NCBI GenBank assembly: GCA_026874595.1
Contig: CM049308.1
Coordinates: 91,395,624 to 91,459,623 of the forward strand
From: Sipunculus nudus
Taxonomy: Eukaryota > Annelida > Sipuncula > Golfingiida > Sipunculidae
DNA: 64,000 bases
Direction: 5' to 3'
Both the position numbers and the translations under genes were made by a program. A model generated the notes under the pieces. The model searched no databases, was not told the origin of the DNA, and saw only the letters and a program-made list of their open reading frames with translations. This document shows, piece by piece, positions 1-42,755 of the stretch. Position 1 is the stretch's first letter. Every line of letters begins with the position of its first letter.

Positions 1-2480
1 GGCTTGATATAATCCATACAACTCACCTGATCATTAATCCACATGTGATAATATTAAAAACAATCTGACAGTATGAGGTACAGTTTGATACTGTGAGTTA
101 AATGAGGTCAGATATTGATCCAGTAAGAAAGTACAAGATTATGTATTAAAGGATGACTGGTATTATGTAATCCTCAGACACTGTCTGTCTTCTGTGCAAG
201 GTCTCACAGGTTTGATTTATGTCACCAGGGTGTGAAGGTTGGCTATTTATGAACTATTGGAGGTCACCAGGATGTTATTTCTGCAGGTGAAATGAGGCAG
301 GTTTTTCATACATTTTTAGCTCGGTTGACCTTAACTCTTCTAAGCTACAGGTGCTTTGTTCATCATCTGTCTGGGCAGCAGTCTTTTATAGCTGCTGACA
401 AGGCACATATTATGACCTTTAAATATAGAAAGTTCTAATTGACAACCAGACAGGTATTGATGAGGTCCTCTTGGTAACCTAAAATTAAATCTTGAGGAGC
501 CACATCCTACAGTCTTCAAGTCAAAACACAGTGTATAGCAACTTGAAAGTTTAGACTCGGGGTACAAAAAATTCATAAAAAAACTATCTGAGACATAGAC
601 TATCAAGAATACAGTTAAACTGTGTAATAAGACCACCTGTGAGGCTGGCCAAAAGTGGTCTTAATTCACAGATAATTATTACACCGGTCAGTTGTAACCA
701 ATGAGAATCTTTTGTTCACTCAAGGGTGCTCTTAATAGACATGTGGTCTTATTAGATAGGTGGCCTTTCAGACAGCTTCTGCTTTAATAGATACAGTACA
801 ACATTTCATTAAATAATTAAATTTCAGGTAATTGGACTCATACAGAAACATATGAAAGTGTTATTCACACAACACATCAGATTTCCAAAGAATGCTGATT
901 GGGTTGTCATATGTAAGTTTGATCTGCTCATTACTCTTGGATAATATTAATTAGTATGTAAGACCAGTGGCACCATCTAGTACAATTTTCTCAGATTTAC
1001 ACTGGACTAAGGCAGAGTGATAATAGAGATGGTTATTTATTTCTGTTTATTTATGCAGTATGTCTACATTTTGTTGCTTGGCAGAGCTGCTGAAGCTTGC
1101 CTACGATCCACCACTTACAGCAGAAAAGACTCTGTGACATTTATTATTATAGAATTTTACTCAGTGATTTTAACATCTCTAATGAGCTGACCAGTCTATG
1201 TGTACGTAGTCTGTTATATACATGATTGGTTTACTGTGCACTGATCTGATTAGTTCACGGTGCACTTACCTTAAGTTTACTATACAGGACAGATGTCAAT
1301 CAAATGTACAAGACTCAACAATTCTTTTTTTCAGCAAAAACTGTTTTCTTCAGCTTGATTGATTATTCCCTGATAGTTCTAAATATTCCACCAGGTGGCA
1401 ACACGAGTGACCCTTCACCCTGATCATTGTCAAGAATGTTGCTCAAAAAAATTTAGTTATATCTTTTGTTATCTGGACAAAGAGCAACTCAGTAATTTAA
1501 CTATATATGTTGAACATCCAAACTAGTCTGCAAATCTTCTGTGTTAGTGGGGGTAATAACAGTGGTAACCAGTGCCATGTTAATTTCATGGCCCAGGTCC
1601 ATTCAGTAGTAAATGCACTGTAACTTGTCAACAGCTAGCCTGGAGTGAATCCAAGGCATCTAATCTAGCAGAAAGGCCCACGTCTCATCTTTTAACAAGC
1701 TTCGTAATGTAAACTGACGAACATGACCTTTACGGCTCGGCTGAGTCACCTAAACCATTGTGAAAACTACTGTAATAAATAAAAATAAACGTGGTTTCAT
1801 AATGCTTTACTACTCAGGTGTGATTAAAGAATTATGGCTCACTGTTACTTGCTGTCCATCATAAATAAGCTTTTAGTCAGAAACTTTTACCACTAATTGG
1901 TGAGATATTAATAGCCACACCAGTAAATAAGGCTTTGATTATCACCCAAAAAAATGTTTTATTATTAATATTTAAAGCTTTAAAATGCGAAATTTTCCAA
2001 GCATACCTTTGGTTCTTATAATTAATTTTTACATTATGTATATCATTATCAGTTCTAGCTGTGAAAAAAAATTAGCTATATATTGTAGTCTGAGTGGTGG
2101 CTTGTTATAGTACTTAACAGATCACACAACCTGAGTTTTACTTTCACCTGAAGTCTAAAAAGAATTACAGGAGATTTTACTTGTATAAGCAAGAAATCTA
2201 CACAAAATATCCCTTCTCCAGTTATGATTAAAAATTTCTAAAATGTAATTAAACTCAATTTCTGATACATTGACAAATCTTTAAACGCAGCATTTCAACT
2301 GCAACCACAGTACACATTCACATGTAGTTAATCAGCTGTCCATGACAGGTCAGGTAGAGCGAATTTGTTGACAGTATAATGTTCACTTCACATACATTTT
2401 CTGTTCTCAGTCAGGTAATATAAAGAAAAAAATATCCAAAGACTTCTCTTGTTACTGATATATGCTTCTTCACGAGGCAG
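1..2480. other. AT-rich flank without recognised genes
   Basis: I see no exon, RNA gene or clear repeat structure here. The open frames are short, isolated and lack recognisable protein motifs. The stretch is about two thirds A+T, with many short homopolymer runs, and is most simply read as intergenic DNA upstream of the FEZ gene. Confidence 0.5.
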
Positions 2481-3080
2481 TATTATGGTTGCTTAGCAAT
2501 GAGAGCATCTGGCTGAATCACAAGTTCAAAGCATCTCACTCTGCTCCGTTAGCAGTACAGGGAATTCCCCTGAGCCACAGGACTTACTGTCTAAAGCAGA
2601 GTTGGTGCCTGATTCTAGATTTTGTGTCACCCACCTCCCAGGCTCCCTGTGTTACATAAAGGGGGCAAATTACAGGTAAATGTTAATAATGCCAGGTTCA
2701 TCTTGATGTTTGTCTGGCCTGCCTAGTTATTGTGACATTCTGTATCTGAGATAATTGTGTCTGATCTCCAGTCCCAAACTGTTGGCTTATCACCAAGAGA
2801 CATGTTGAGACATTGTGATCACATGGTTGGCTGTCTCTCCATCAGTCTACCCGTCACTCCTGTCAGTCTAACCAGCCCTCAGTGTGGCCCAGAATGTGGC
2901 CATGTATTTAGGTACATGTATATAAGAAACATATTGAAAATGGTCCTGTTAAAAGATAAAACACATCTCCTGAAAGCTCTGGAACTGAAGGTGTCTATTA
3001 TATTAAGCTTTTTGGAAAGCTTTTTTGTAGCAGCCTTATGCCCCAGTCTGGGTGAAGAGGATTAAGTAAGTAAGTAAGAT
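2481..3080 (+). repeat. possible tRNA-derived SINE with AAGT tail
   Basis: The start resembles a tRNA-like head: a degenerate A-box region (GCTTAGCAATGAGAGC) is followed about 25 nt later by a B-box-like GTTCAAAGC. The far end runs into a short AAGT tetranucleotide repeat at 3063-3078, as SINE tails often do. No second full copy in the window confirms the family, so the call is tentative and the outer limits are approximate. Confidence 0.3.
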
Positions 3081-4895
3081 GGCTGTCTCCAAAATGTCTT
3101 AAGCTTAATTTATCTTGTCTTGTTGGTAACATGGCCACTACAGGCAGTGCAAGTAGAGAAAATGAGTATCATGTACAGTGCCCCAGGGACCAGCCTTATA
3201 TAATGATTTATTCTCAGCCAGTCAGCCAGACCACTGTATACCAGAACCCATTCCTCCTGTCTGCTCTGTTTAATCCTATCTTACCACTGCCCAGGCTATG
3301 CGTGTGCCATTGGCTGTTCGCTGGGATGGCCAGGGGTATTGGCCCAATGTGAAGGTGTAATAAAAGCACTCTATTGACATCATCTTGCTAATTGAATTAA
3401 CCCAAGGCTACATGATATGAATAATCGTGGCTGTGTGTAGCACAGTGTGTTTGTGTGTTCCAGTGTACTACATGAGCAGTTTATAAATATAATGTCATGT
3501 TTTCACATGTGCAGGGATATATTTATTCACATGTCTGTACTGTGGCATATTTATACAACATTTGGTGTATTTTATATGGCATAAGTCCAGAATATTGTCT
3601 GAATCTGGCAATCATCTGAAACAAACAAATAAAATTGAATTCCAGAATTGATTCAGAAGAAAAAGAATAATCTTAAAAGTTTTTTTTTGCAAAATTAAAG
3701 ATGAATCTTTCTTGTAGCCTTGTCAGTAAGATAAGGATTACTGTGCCTTGCAAAACTACAGAACATGAAGTATGAAAATAAATCTCACAAATACAGCACC
3801 TAAATAGTGTTCCTCCCTGCTTAGACAACCTTCAGTGAATGACTATAGTGGCATGTTTTGTTGATAATAATGCAGATAATCTTTAAATCTTATTGGTTCA
3901 GGAGAACAAAACATTTTGAACCTTAAAAGTGTCTGTGTTAAAAGCACATGAAAGTTTGTCTGATATTTAAAATGCAGTTTTGTTTATTTTAATGCAGATT
4001 ATCTATAAGTTCATTCAGGCAACAAAACATAACATTTTGTACCAGGTCTCAGTGTAAAAGCACATAAAAGGTCTGAAAATTAAAATTCTGTTTGATCATG
4101 TTTAATGGATTATAATACTTGGCCATTCTTGCATTAATCTCCTTTATAAACATCATTTATGGTGCGAGGGGAAGTCTCCCTGTTTTAGTTAAGTTTCTGT
4201 CAAATGAATGGTGATTGGTCCTTTATTTATTATAGCAGATAACCTGATATGACATAGAGGGTGATGCATTGATCTCGCCTGCAGCTTGGTCACTGCATGG
4301 TGGTGTTTGAAGAGCTTACAACTGTCACTTTTCATGTTTTTATATTTTCATGCAGGGCAGTGATTTTCTTTAAAAAGGATTTTCAAAGACCTTTACATAG
4401 TGAGAGATCACAAATCTACAAACAGATCGTGCCAAGGCTGTCACACAGTGGAAGAGACCAGTCAGTGGAATCAGAGTAAGATGGGAAGGTTAGGGGGTCA
4501 AACAGAGTGGGCTGATATATTCCAGTGTCTTTCATTTCATGGCATTTATTCTAAGGGATATTTGAATACCAGTATTGTGTTAAGTTTCTGTTGGTTGTTA
4601 CTCTTTACTTCATCTTATGTTTTGTTTATGATTGTTTCTGGAGCTCAAAGCTAGATGATTTTGTGGTAGAAATGTAAGCCTTCTTGAAGTGAAGCAGCCC
4701 ATCCTTTTCAGACTGTGTGCTTCCCCAGAGTTGAGTACAGTGACCACGGTTGGCAGTAGTTTCTTGTAATGAGCTTTTGTTTTATCCCCAACACCTGCAG
4801 TACAGTTCGAAGTCTAGTACACAGATTCAACATGGCTACTGTATCTAGAACACCCCAACCCCGCCATTTCCACTAATATTTTTCAGGGTTTTTTT
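3081..4895. other. intergenic, nothing recognised
   Basis: Two overlapping open frames occur at 4297-4654 and one at 3131-3352, but none shows a protein motif, codon bias or flanking splice signals that I can defend. The rest is AT-rich with no clear repeat unit. Confidence 0.45.
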
Positions 4896-6967
4896 TAAGC
4901 TCAGCTGACTGTAAATCAACTGAGGTTTAGGGATGGTGCTTTGTCGGTCGTCTGGCTGTCTGGCTGTCTGTTAGCAGGGCAGAAATCGTAACTGCTGGTC
5001 CTAGAAACTTCTAAGTCAACATCCAAGGAGGACAATAAAAAATTTTCTTTGAAACCTGAAATTAGGTCACTGTGACCTATATCCTCCGAGCTATGGGGCT
5101 TAAAAGTACCCCCAAAAATAAAAAAAAATATATAATATAAAACCTCCAATATCTTGATAATTAATGTTCGGATTGTCATGAATCTTGCCTTGAATATTGA
5201 CCATGACTAGTTTTGTCAGTTCCCAAAAGGTGGTAGCGCCACCTGAATTTTTGTTATTTTAACGAATATTTTTCTATTTTTTTTACAATTATGTCAGTTT
5301 CTCAGCTGATATTACATCTAGTGTCCCAAAACCTGGTGTGTTTATTGATCACAAGTGGATGCCATATAGTTATCACCCTGTCTGTCTGTTTGTCTGTCTA
5401 GCTGTCCGTCCATCCACACAAATTTGTTTCCAGATGATAACTCAGGTTGTATTGACACATGGATTTCAAACTTGACTGACATATGGCCCACCACTAAAGC
5501 AAGAAACAAGGGGTCACAAGGTCAAAGTCACAGGACTCACTTATTTAAAAAGATTATGGCTGCATTTTAGCCAAGCTTTTCATCCCAAACTTTCCATTTT
5601 GTGCATTTACCTGATTTGCCAGTATGGGGAGAGCGTAAATGAATTTGGGGTTCACATGGTCAAAGGTCAAGGTCACAGGGGCCATCTGTTAACAAATTAG
5701 TTTCCAGATGATAACTCCAGTTTAGTTTGACATATTGGTTTCAAACTTAACTTATATTTGACTCACCACTAAAGTCAGAGCTGTGTCAATTTTGGGGTCC
5801 AGTGGTCAAAGGTCAAGGTCACAGGACTCATTTTTTTAAAAAGAATGCATATGCGTTTGAGGCCAAACTTTTTATTGCAAACCTTCCATCTTCAAGATAT
5901 TTCTAACCTGCCAATAGGAGAAGATTCTGTTCAATTTTGGGGTCATGAGGTCAAAGGTCAAGGTCACAGTACCCACTTATTTAGAAAGATTATGGATGCA
6001 TTTAAAGCCAAACTTTTCATCAAAAACCTTCCATCTTGCACAGATAGCTGAGCTCCCAGAAGGGGAAGAACCTGATTGATTTTGGGGTCACAAGGTCAAA
6101 TGTCATGGTCACAGGGGCCCATCTGTCCACATGTTTCTGGATGATAACTCCAGTTTGGATTGACATATTGGTTTCAATTTTGACTTATATATGACCCATC
6201 AATAATGTAAGAACCTTTTTGATTTTGGGGTCATAAGGCCAAAGGTCAAGGTCACAGGACCCACTTCCTTAAAAAGATTGTCTATATATTTTCAGTCAAA
6301 CTTTCTGTCCCAAACCTTCTATCTTCCAGATGTTGCTTACCTGCCAATAGTGGGAGTAACTTATGGATTTTGGGGTCACAAGGTCAAGGTCATGGGGGCC
6401 ATCAATCCACACATTAGTTTCCAGATGATTACACCAGTTTGGTTTGAAATATTGGTTTCAAACTTGACAGCTGAGCTGCCAGTAGGGGAAGAACCTGATT
6501 GATTTTGGGGTCACAAAGTCAAAGGTCATGGTCTGTCCACATATTTCTGGATGATAACTCCAGTTTGGATTGACATATTGGTTTCAATTTTGACTTATAT
6601 ATGGCCCACCACTAAAGTAAGAACTGTTGATTCTGGGGTCATGAGAGCAAAGTTCAAGGTCACAGGACCCAATACTTTAGAAAGATTGAAGATGCATTTT
6701 AAGCCAAACTTTTCATCAAAAACCTTCCATCTTGCACAGATAGCTGAGCTCCCAGTAGGGGAAGTTACCTTTTAATTTTGGGGTCACAAGGTCAAAGGTT
6801 AAGTTCACAGGGCCCATCCATTCACAAATTAGTTTATGGATGATAACTCCAGTTTGCGTTGACAGGTTGGCTTCAAACTGATCACAGGACAAATATTTTG
6901 GAAAACCTCATAAAAATATATCCTTATAGACAAATGCAGCTGAGCATCGAGACCCATGGGTCTCTAG
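4896..6967 (+). mobile_element. Helitron-like repeat, family A, copy 1 (with internal tandem repeats)
   Basis: The element opens with AGCTCAGCTGACTG followed by a CTGTCTGG-type run. It closes with a perfect palindrome (AGACCCATGGGTCT, 6950-6963) immediately followed by CTAG (6964-6967). A hairpin next to CTAG is the usual 3' end of a Helitron. The body from about 5430 to 6880 is a degenerate tandem array, about ten units of roughly 140 bp. Each unit carries GGGGTCA, AAGGTCA and ATGATAACTCCAGTTTG-like blocks. There is no transposase or Rep/helicase frame, so it would be non-autonomous. Other copies of the family lie at 46653-49803 and 50840-51600 on the - strand, with a fragment at 37930-38480. 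Confidence 0.6.
5430..6880 (+). repeat. ~140-bp tandem array rich in AGGTCA half-sites
   Basis: The AGGTCA/GGTCA clusters recur near 5522, 5649, 5806, 5948, 6092, 6238, 6382, 6515, 6645 and 6790, a spacing of about 130-150 bp. The cleanest unit, at 5948-5966, has three perfect AGGTCA half-sites: two separated by one base (a DR1) and a third directly abutting. The array lies inside the family A mobile element, about 2.2-3.7 kb upstream of the FEZ start codon. Confidence 0.7.
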
Positions 6968-7840
6968 TTTTAAATTATTAGGGACTTCTTTTGAAGTTCA
7001 CAGTGTGAATAAAAAAATATTCCAGTTTGACATATAACATAAGTAATTAGGATTGCATTTAATTTTGACACTCTAAATTCAATGCCATTTCCAGGATGCA
7101 TCTGTTCTAACTTCAGATTTATTTTATAAAAATAAATTAAAAATCCTATTTTTTTTTCATCCATTGTTGGACAGTAAGAATTATTGCTAAGTGCCTTTAT
7201 CAATTACAGTTCCATTATATATATACATATCAGTTGTCAGGCTGTTAGGTATACCCATAGACATAAGATGGCTGAATATTCTTTAAACACCAGTATTTTT
7301 GGCCGAGATCTTATGCAATATTGATTGTAGACTTTGTTCCTCTTAGCAGATGTTTTTGGGGTCCTTTCATATCATTATGGGTTCTGTATGTTGCAGAGAT
7401 TTTCCTTTGGGAAATATATTGAGTTACTAGATATCTAGGTATATATATCATTTCTTCGGCAGGTTAATAGGTCTCTTCTTTTTAGGTGAAAGAGCAAGAC
7501 ATTTGTTTTAGTGGGGCATCCCTGTATGGTGTCCTTATCATGCAAACCTAATTCAGTGGAGCTATTGAATCAGATAATATAAAAATGCCATGAAAGTCAG
7601 TCTGGGAGCTGGATATTATGATAGATATGGGAGGCCTGTGATGTTAATAGACCCATAATGTTTCAGTAATATTAGGTCAATTAGCCATATGTAGTGCCTT
7701 TGGATACAGTGTTAGCATTAACTGTTTTAGTAAAAGACATGCAGCAGAACTGTTATCACACCCATGTGTTACTCACTTGTTGAAACAACGCAGTTTCTGA
7801 TATTGGTGTTAATCAAGGCTTCACATTTGCTAAATATAAA
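6968..7840. other. AT-rich flank, nothing recognised
   Basis: No exon, RNA or repeat structure is evident. The sequence is intergenic and lies between a mobile element and a degenerate tandem array. Confidence 0.4.
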
Positions 7841-8580
7841 CACTGGCCCATGGTAAATGTCAGTCCTTGCAGCAAAAATTAATCAAGTTAATTCTTAATA
7901 TAATTTGATATACTCAACTATTTAATTTATTCCATGATATTAATCTTTTGTGATCAAACATTGCTAAATTGCCAAATGTTTAAATAATTGAGAAGGGTAT
8001 AAAACTCCTCTGTATCAGCATAAATTTATTACCATGTGATGTTCACATCATCTTTGGTGTTACTAATGTCAGTACCTTATCCAAAATCTTCGTCACCCGC
8101 TGGATGAATTCCTATGGTAATTTTATAAACTTTGGGTTATGGGCAAGTGATTAAATTAAAGCCTATTTATTGATCAATAACCTTAAATAATAATTTCAAG
8201 GTCTTTTTTATAAAACCAGTTGTTAATGATACATTTATTAGCCCTGGTTTATTAGGTGAATGTTAATGTTAAACCCTGTTTTTGTATTGACAACAGCAAA
8301 GAAAAACAACATACTGGTCTTTCTTTTGGCATTACCAGTACCTTACATAATTTTAACAGCCTTTGGTCATGGGGCAAAATTTTAATATCAAACCCTGTTT
8401 GTATTTCAAGCATCTCAAATTATAACTCCTAGATTTCTCGTTTATATATTTATCAGTTGCTTATGGTAAATCATAAGCCTCAGGTCATTGGGAAAGTGTT
8501 AATATGAAGCCCTGTATATTTGTTGACCAACAGTCAGAAATAATAACTTCTAGTTTATTCTATTAAATATTTCTAATGCC
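7841..8580 (+). repeat. degenerate ~130-bp tandem repeat
   Basis: A block of the form GGGCAAGTGTTAATATTAAACCCTG, followed by TTGTATTGACCAACA and AATAATAACTTC, recurs about four to five times. The clearest points are near 8145, 8260, 8375 and 8490. The units are strongly diverged, which suggests an old array or an old repeat-rich mobile element. Confidence 0.45.
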
Positions 8581-8749
8581 ATTCTGTCACTGAGATACCT
8601 ACAACTGGCAGTAATCTGACAGGCGAATATGCACTGGTGTGATGTACAACCAGTTTCTTAGGATATTACTAGCCCCAAACCCATATGTAAAACCTCCTCA
8701 GAGTAACACCCAGAGGCTGTGATATAAATATATGAGGTTAGAGCTTCTT

Positions 8750-9100
8750 TTATATTAACGCTTCCTGGTTTTATATTTATGTTGTCCTCTGTGGGATTGT
8801 CTGGCCATTGACGCAGTACTGTATGCGAGTCTGCGCAGCCCTGAAGCGGACCAGCTGCAGTGATTCAGCTGATCAAACCAGGTCACATATTGACGCATCC
8901 CAGTTCAGAATAATGGTTTTCTGGCTTTGTCTGACTCACACGTCTGGAGGTGACACACACGGAAGGTCTCGCTACAGAGCTAAGCTGCCGATATCTCCGT
9001 CGTGGTTGTGGTCTGAGGAAGCGCTGTTGTTTACCCCTCATGGTGCCTAACCGTGGGACATTCCATGGCCAGTGTCTAATGGCCAGGTCCCATCACCAAC
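8750..9100 (+). promoter_or_regulatory. probable FEZ promoter / 5' untranslated region
   Basis: The 350 bases before the FEZ start codon are visibly richer in G+C and CpG than the surroundings, as expected near a transcription start. No convincing TATA box or initiator can be fixed. The start-codon context (CACCAACATGG) has A at -3 and G at +4, which fits good initiation. The exact transcription start, and any further noncoding exon upstream, are not determined. Confidence 0.4.
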
Positions 9101-39402
<30,302 letters not shown>

Positions 39403-39710
39403 CATCCACATCAGTATGTGCCCCCTGGTGTAACAATACAGAACTACATCAACGCTCATTGCAACTTCCACTCTGGGTGCCTGTGTCGCTTCAGTGTCTA
39501 CATCTACAGGTGTCCCATCAAAACAGTCTAGTCATTTGTGTCATTTCATGTTACTACCATGTAGGTTTTGCTACACTTGTTCCACTGTACATAACAATTA
39601 ACGGTTTACACATTTTACACTTGTGTAATGAGAACGAACTAGAACAATTGGAGATTCTCCTCAACAAATATGTCTTTTTTAATAAATTTGAAAAACCTGT
39701 ATATAGATGT
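39403..39710 (+). other. FEZ 3' untranslated region (extent uncertain)
   Basis: The first AATAAA after the stop codon lies at 39681-39686, which would give a 3' UTR of about 300 bases. No further signal was analysed, so longer forms are possible. Confidence 0.45.
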
Positions 39711-42261
39711 AAATTTGTTCCATTTAATATATGGAGATAAAAGATTGTAGGTATAATTATATACATGGGCATAATATATTATTGGTGTGAATGATTTTAT
39801 TTGGGAGTCATTTAACTGTGATTTGGAGCTAGAGACCAGGAGGGTTGGCTTGGAAGTCAAGAGGTGTGGATGAAGGCATTACTAGAGTATTTTAATCAGA
39901 GAGTCATCGTGATCACCCACCAAGCAGATAACATATATTTGTAGGTAATGTAGGGAGCAAAAGTCAAATTGAACTGGCCAGATTACAGAGCAAACATATA
40001 TCTTAATCACTGTACCCAAAGAACCTTGTAGAGCATGATCACAAAGAAATGTAGGTCAGGTATACAAGTGTTTGATTGTTTCATGAGGGTCACCAATCAA
40101 ATGATCATTTATTATTCTAGTTTAGGGTCAAATGTCAAGATCCAAGGGAGCTCATTAAATTTGTGATTGAACTTGTATGCATGGAATGTTAAATCAAGAT
40201 ACAATGTACATGATAACAGGTCATAGGTGACCAGTGAAAACTTCATAATATTGAGTCTGAGGCAGGGGTAAATGTTGATATGATTAACCAGGTCAAGATC
40301 AGAGGTCAAAGAAAGGGACTAGTTTTTAATGTGCAGGATACCATGGATAAGTCTTTGCCTAGTTTGGGTCCATGATTAACACTCTCTTAGATTGGCAGAC
40401 TTTGAGCTTTTATCACCTTAAAAAATAAGCAACTCATTTCACCATGTTTCATTTGTAGGCAATTTTAGTTTTGTTACCTAAATACTACTCAGATACATAG
40501 CATTTATTTACCTGTCATATTATTTTAAAATAATAATAGGTCTATGATATAGGCAGTTTTCATGTATTTTTGCTTTTCTCTGTATTTACATTAGTAGTTT
40601 ACCCTTTATTTATGCAGAGTATAATATTTTTTTCTTTGAAATGTTTAACATCTTTTATTTATGGCGCTGTGATAACAGGAGACTTCACAGAACCTGACAA
40701 ATGTGTTTTATATTTTAATATTATATTTACATTAGGAATTCATCTTATTATTGTTTATTTATAATATTTAAGGTTCATAATGAAATATAAGAAGTCTGAC
40801 CTATTCTATGTACAATTTTAGTTAAAGAAGGAATTTTAGGTACAATATGAAATAACTGACATCTTAACTAAATTTTGCTACAATAACTCAGATTGTATGG
40901 ATATCAGTTATAGTAAAGGTAAAGCTTACCTATCTTTCCTATGGACCAGTTAGTTATACTTGTGAACAGAAATTCTATAATAAATTAAGCATCACTGAAA
41001 GAAAAGAAAACATGAAACAAGCTACATCCCAGTCAGTAGTGCATCTGATGCATCTGATGTAAAATTTGACATTGCCATGGTAAATTTAGCTGAACAGACA
41101 CAGCCACCTAGTGGCTCCAGAGTAAACTAAATCAACCCTCAAATTTTTACAAGTTACCAGTGTTAAACCTTGCTGGATTACTAAAATTTAGCTCACAGAA
41201 AACTGTTGTCTGGATAAAAAAAAATGAAGCTGCTTATTTTTTTGTTTACTATCAGCATGGATTACATCATGGTGGAGCTGTTACATGAGAGAGTTGGGTT
41301 GGATTTACTTATATGGGAGTTCACTGCTCCCATTAAAATTTGTAATTGTTTCTCTCATTCTAATATATAAAAATATTATCACATATTATATTTGAGTAAA
41401 AGGCTGTATTATAATGCTACAACTTTATAAGATTTCATGCATATTGCTGCCCATGACATTTCTGGCTTATTCCCTGACTAACTAACTTTAAACATCATCT
41501 ATGACAAAGTCAGGAAGTGGAAGACGCATTATAGTTTTGTGAAAAGGAGCAAATGTATGGTGGTTGAAAATGGGCCATTGTTTGATCATTTTCGGACTCA
41601 TTTTAACAAATACAGGGGCAATCCCATTGCATCAGAATTAAAGGGGAAAACGTTGACTTAGTTAGGTTTCTGAGCACATCTTGCTTGCAGAAATCTTGAT
41701 GGGGCATACGCCTGTCTTTTGGATTTATGTATGAATGATAACTTAATTCCAGTTTCCAGTTCACTTGCATCAGTTTATAGTTACAATATAAATCCATACA
41801 TATACAATTATATATAGTCAGGATTTAGTCATGAGACCTCTGACCTCTTTTGGGGAATATTTTATACTTTGGTACAGGTTTCATTTTGTAAAATGGCCAG
41901 ATATTGTTCAAAGCGTTGTTTGTTGGATGCATTTTAATTGAGACAAGGTTTAGGTAATGTTGTTTGTGGACTAGCATATTATACATTTATATAGTGAAAG
42001 TCCATGGCAGAGAGAATACAGGTACGGCTAACAAATGTATGCATGTTTACATTCATACAATTCATATGTACAAGGCTGTGTTTTATGCAAACTGCATGCT
42101 TTATAGCTTTAGGATTGGCGGATGAGTCCATACTCAAGTATTTAGGCCAAGGGGGTTGCAATAGGTTATACAATTGCATGGCTAGGCTATGAGTAGAGGC
42201 TAAATATGTGTTTTAACACAGCACTTTAGAAACCTCTTAGAGTGTATTGTATCATACTTTG
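39711..42261. other. intergenic, nothing recognised
   Basis: AT-rich sequence downstream of FEZ. Scattered GGTCA motifs near 40060-40310 hint at a decayed family A relative, but no boundaries are visible. Confidence 0.4.
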
Positions 42262-42755
42262 TTCACTCTTCGATGGAACATATGCCTTTATCCTTGCTGA
42301 GGATCAGTGTGCACTTGTATTTTTCATAAAACTTTGGTGGAAACATACTGTAATTATTATTAGCATTATTGCTGACTGGTTTCAGTTAATATAAATTTCT
42401 CAATGTTTCTCAATTGATATTTGAAACAAGTAACATCAATATTTCAATTTCAAAACATTAATATTTCAGTTAAATTTGTCCATGTATTGTATGGTTAATT
42501 GGACTTAGTTCACTCTTCGATGGAACATATGCCTTTATCCTTGCTGAGGATCAGTGTGCACTTGTATTTTTCATAAAACTTCGGTGGAAACATACTGATT
42601 ATATTATTAGCATTATTGCTGACTGGTTTCAGTTAATATAAATTTCTCAATGTTTCTCAATTGATATTTGAAACAAGTTACATCAATATTTCAATTTCAA
42701 AACATTAATATTTCAGTTAAATTTGTCCATGTATTGTATGGTAAATTGGACTTAG
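42262..42755 (+). repeat. 247-bp direct tandem duplication
   Basis: 42262-42508 and 42509-42755 are adjacent copies of the same sequence, both starting TTCACTCTTCGATGG and ending TTGGACTTAG. By eye they differ at only a handful of positions, for example CTTTGG versus CTTCGG, so the duplication is recent. No gene or element lies in the unit. Confidence 0.93.

Noticed and set aside
3131-3352. 73-residue open frame beginning MATTGSASRENEY
   Set aside because: The start context looks fair, but no domain, splice partner or conserved motif supports it.
8808-9050. 80-residue open frame just upstream of FEZ
   Set aside because: It is probably 5' UTR or promoter sequence. It is not in frame with the FEZ start and has no motif.
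39403-39531. In-frame extension of 42 codons after the FEZ stop, suggesting readthrough
   Set aside because: The stop is TAA, and an open run of this length has roughly a 13 percent probability by chance. FEZ proteins end at or near this point.
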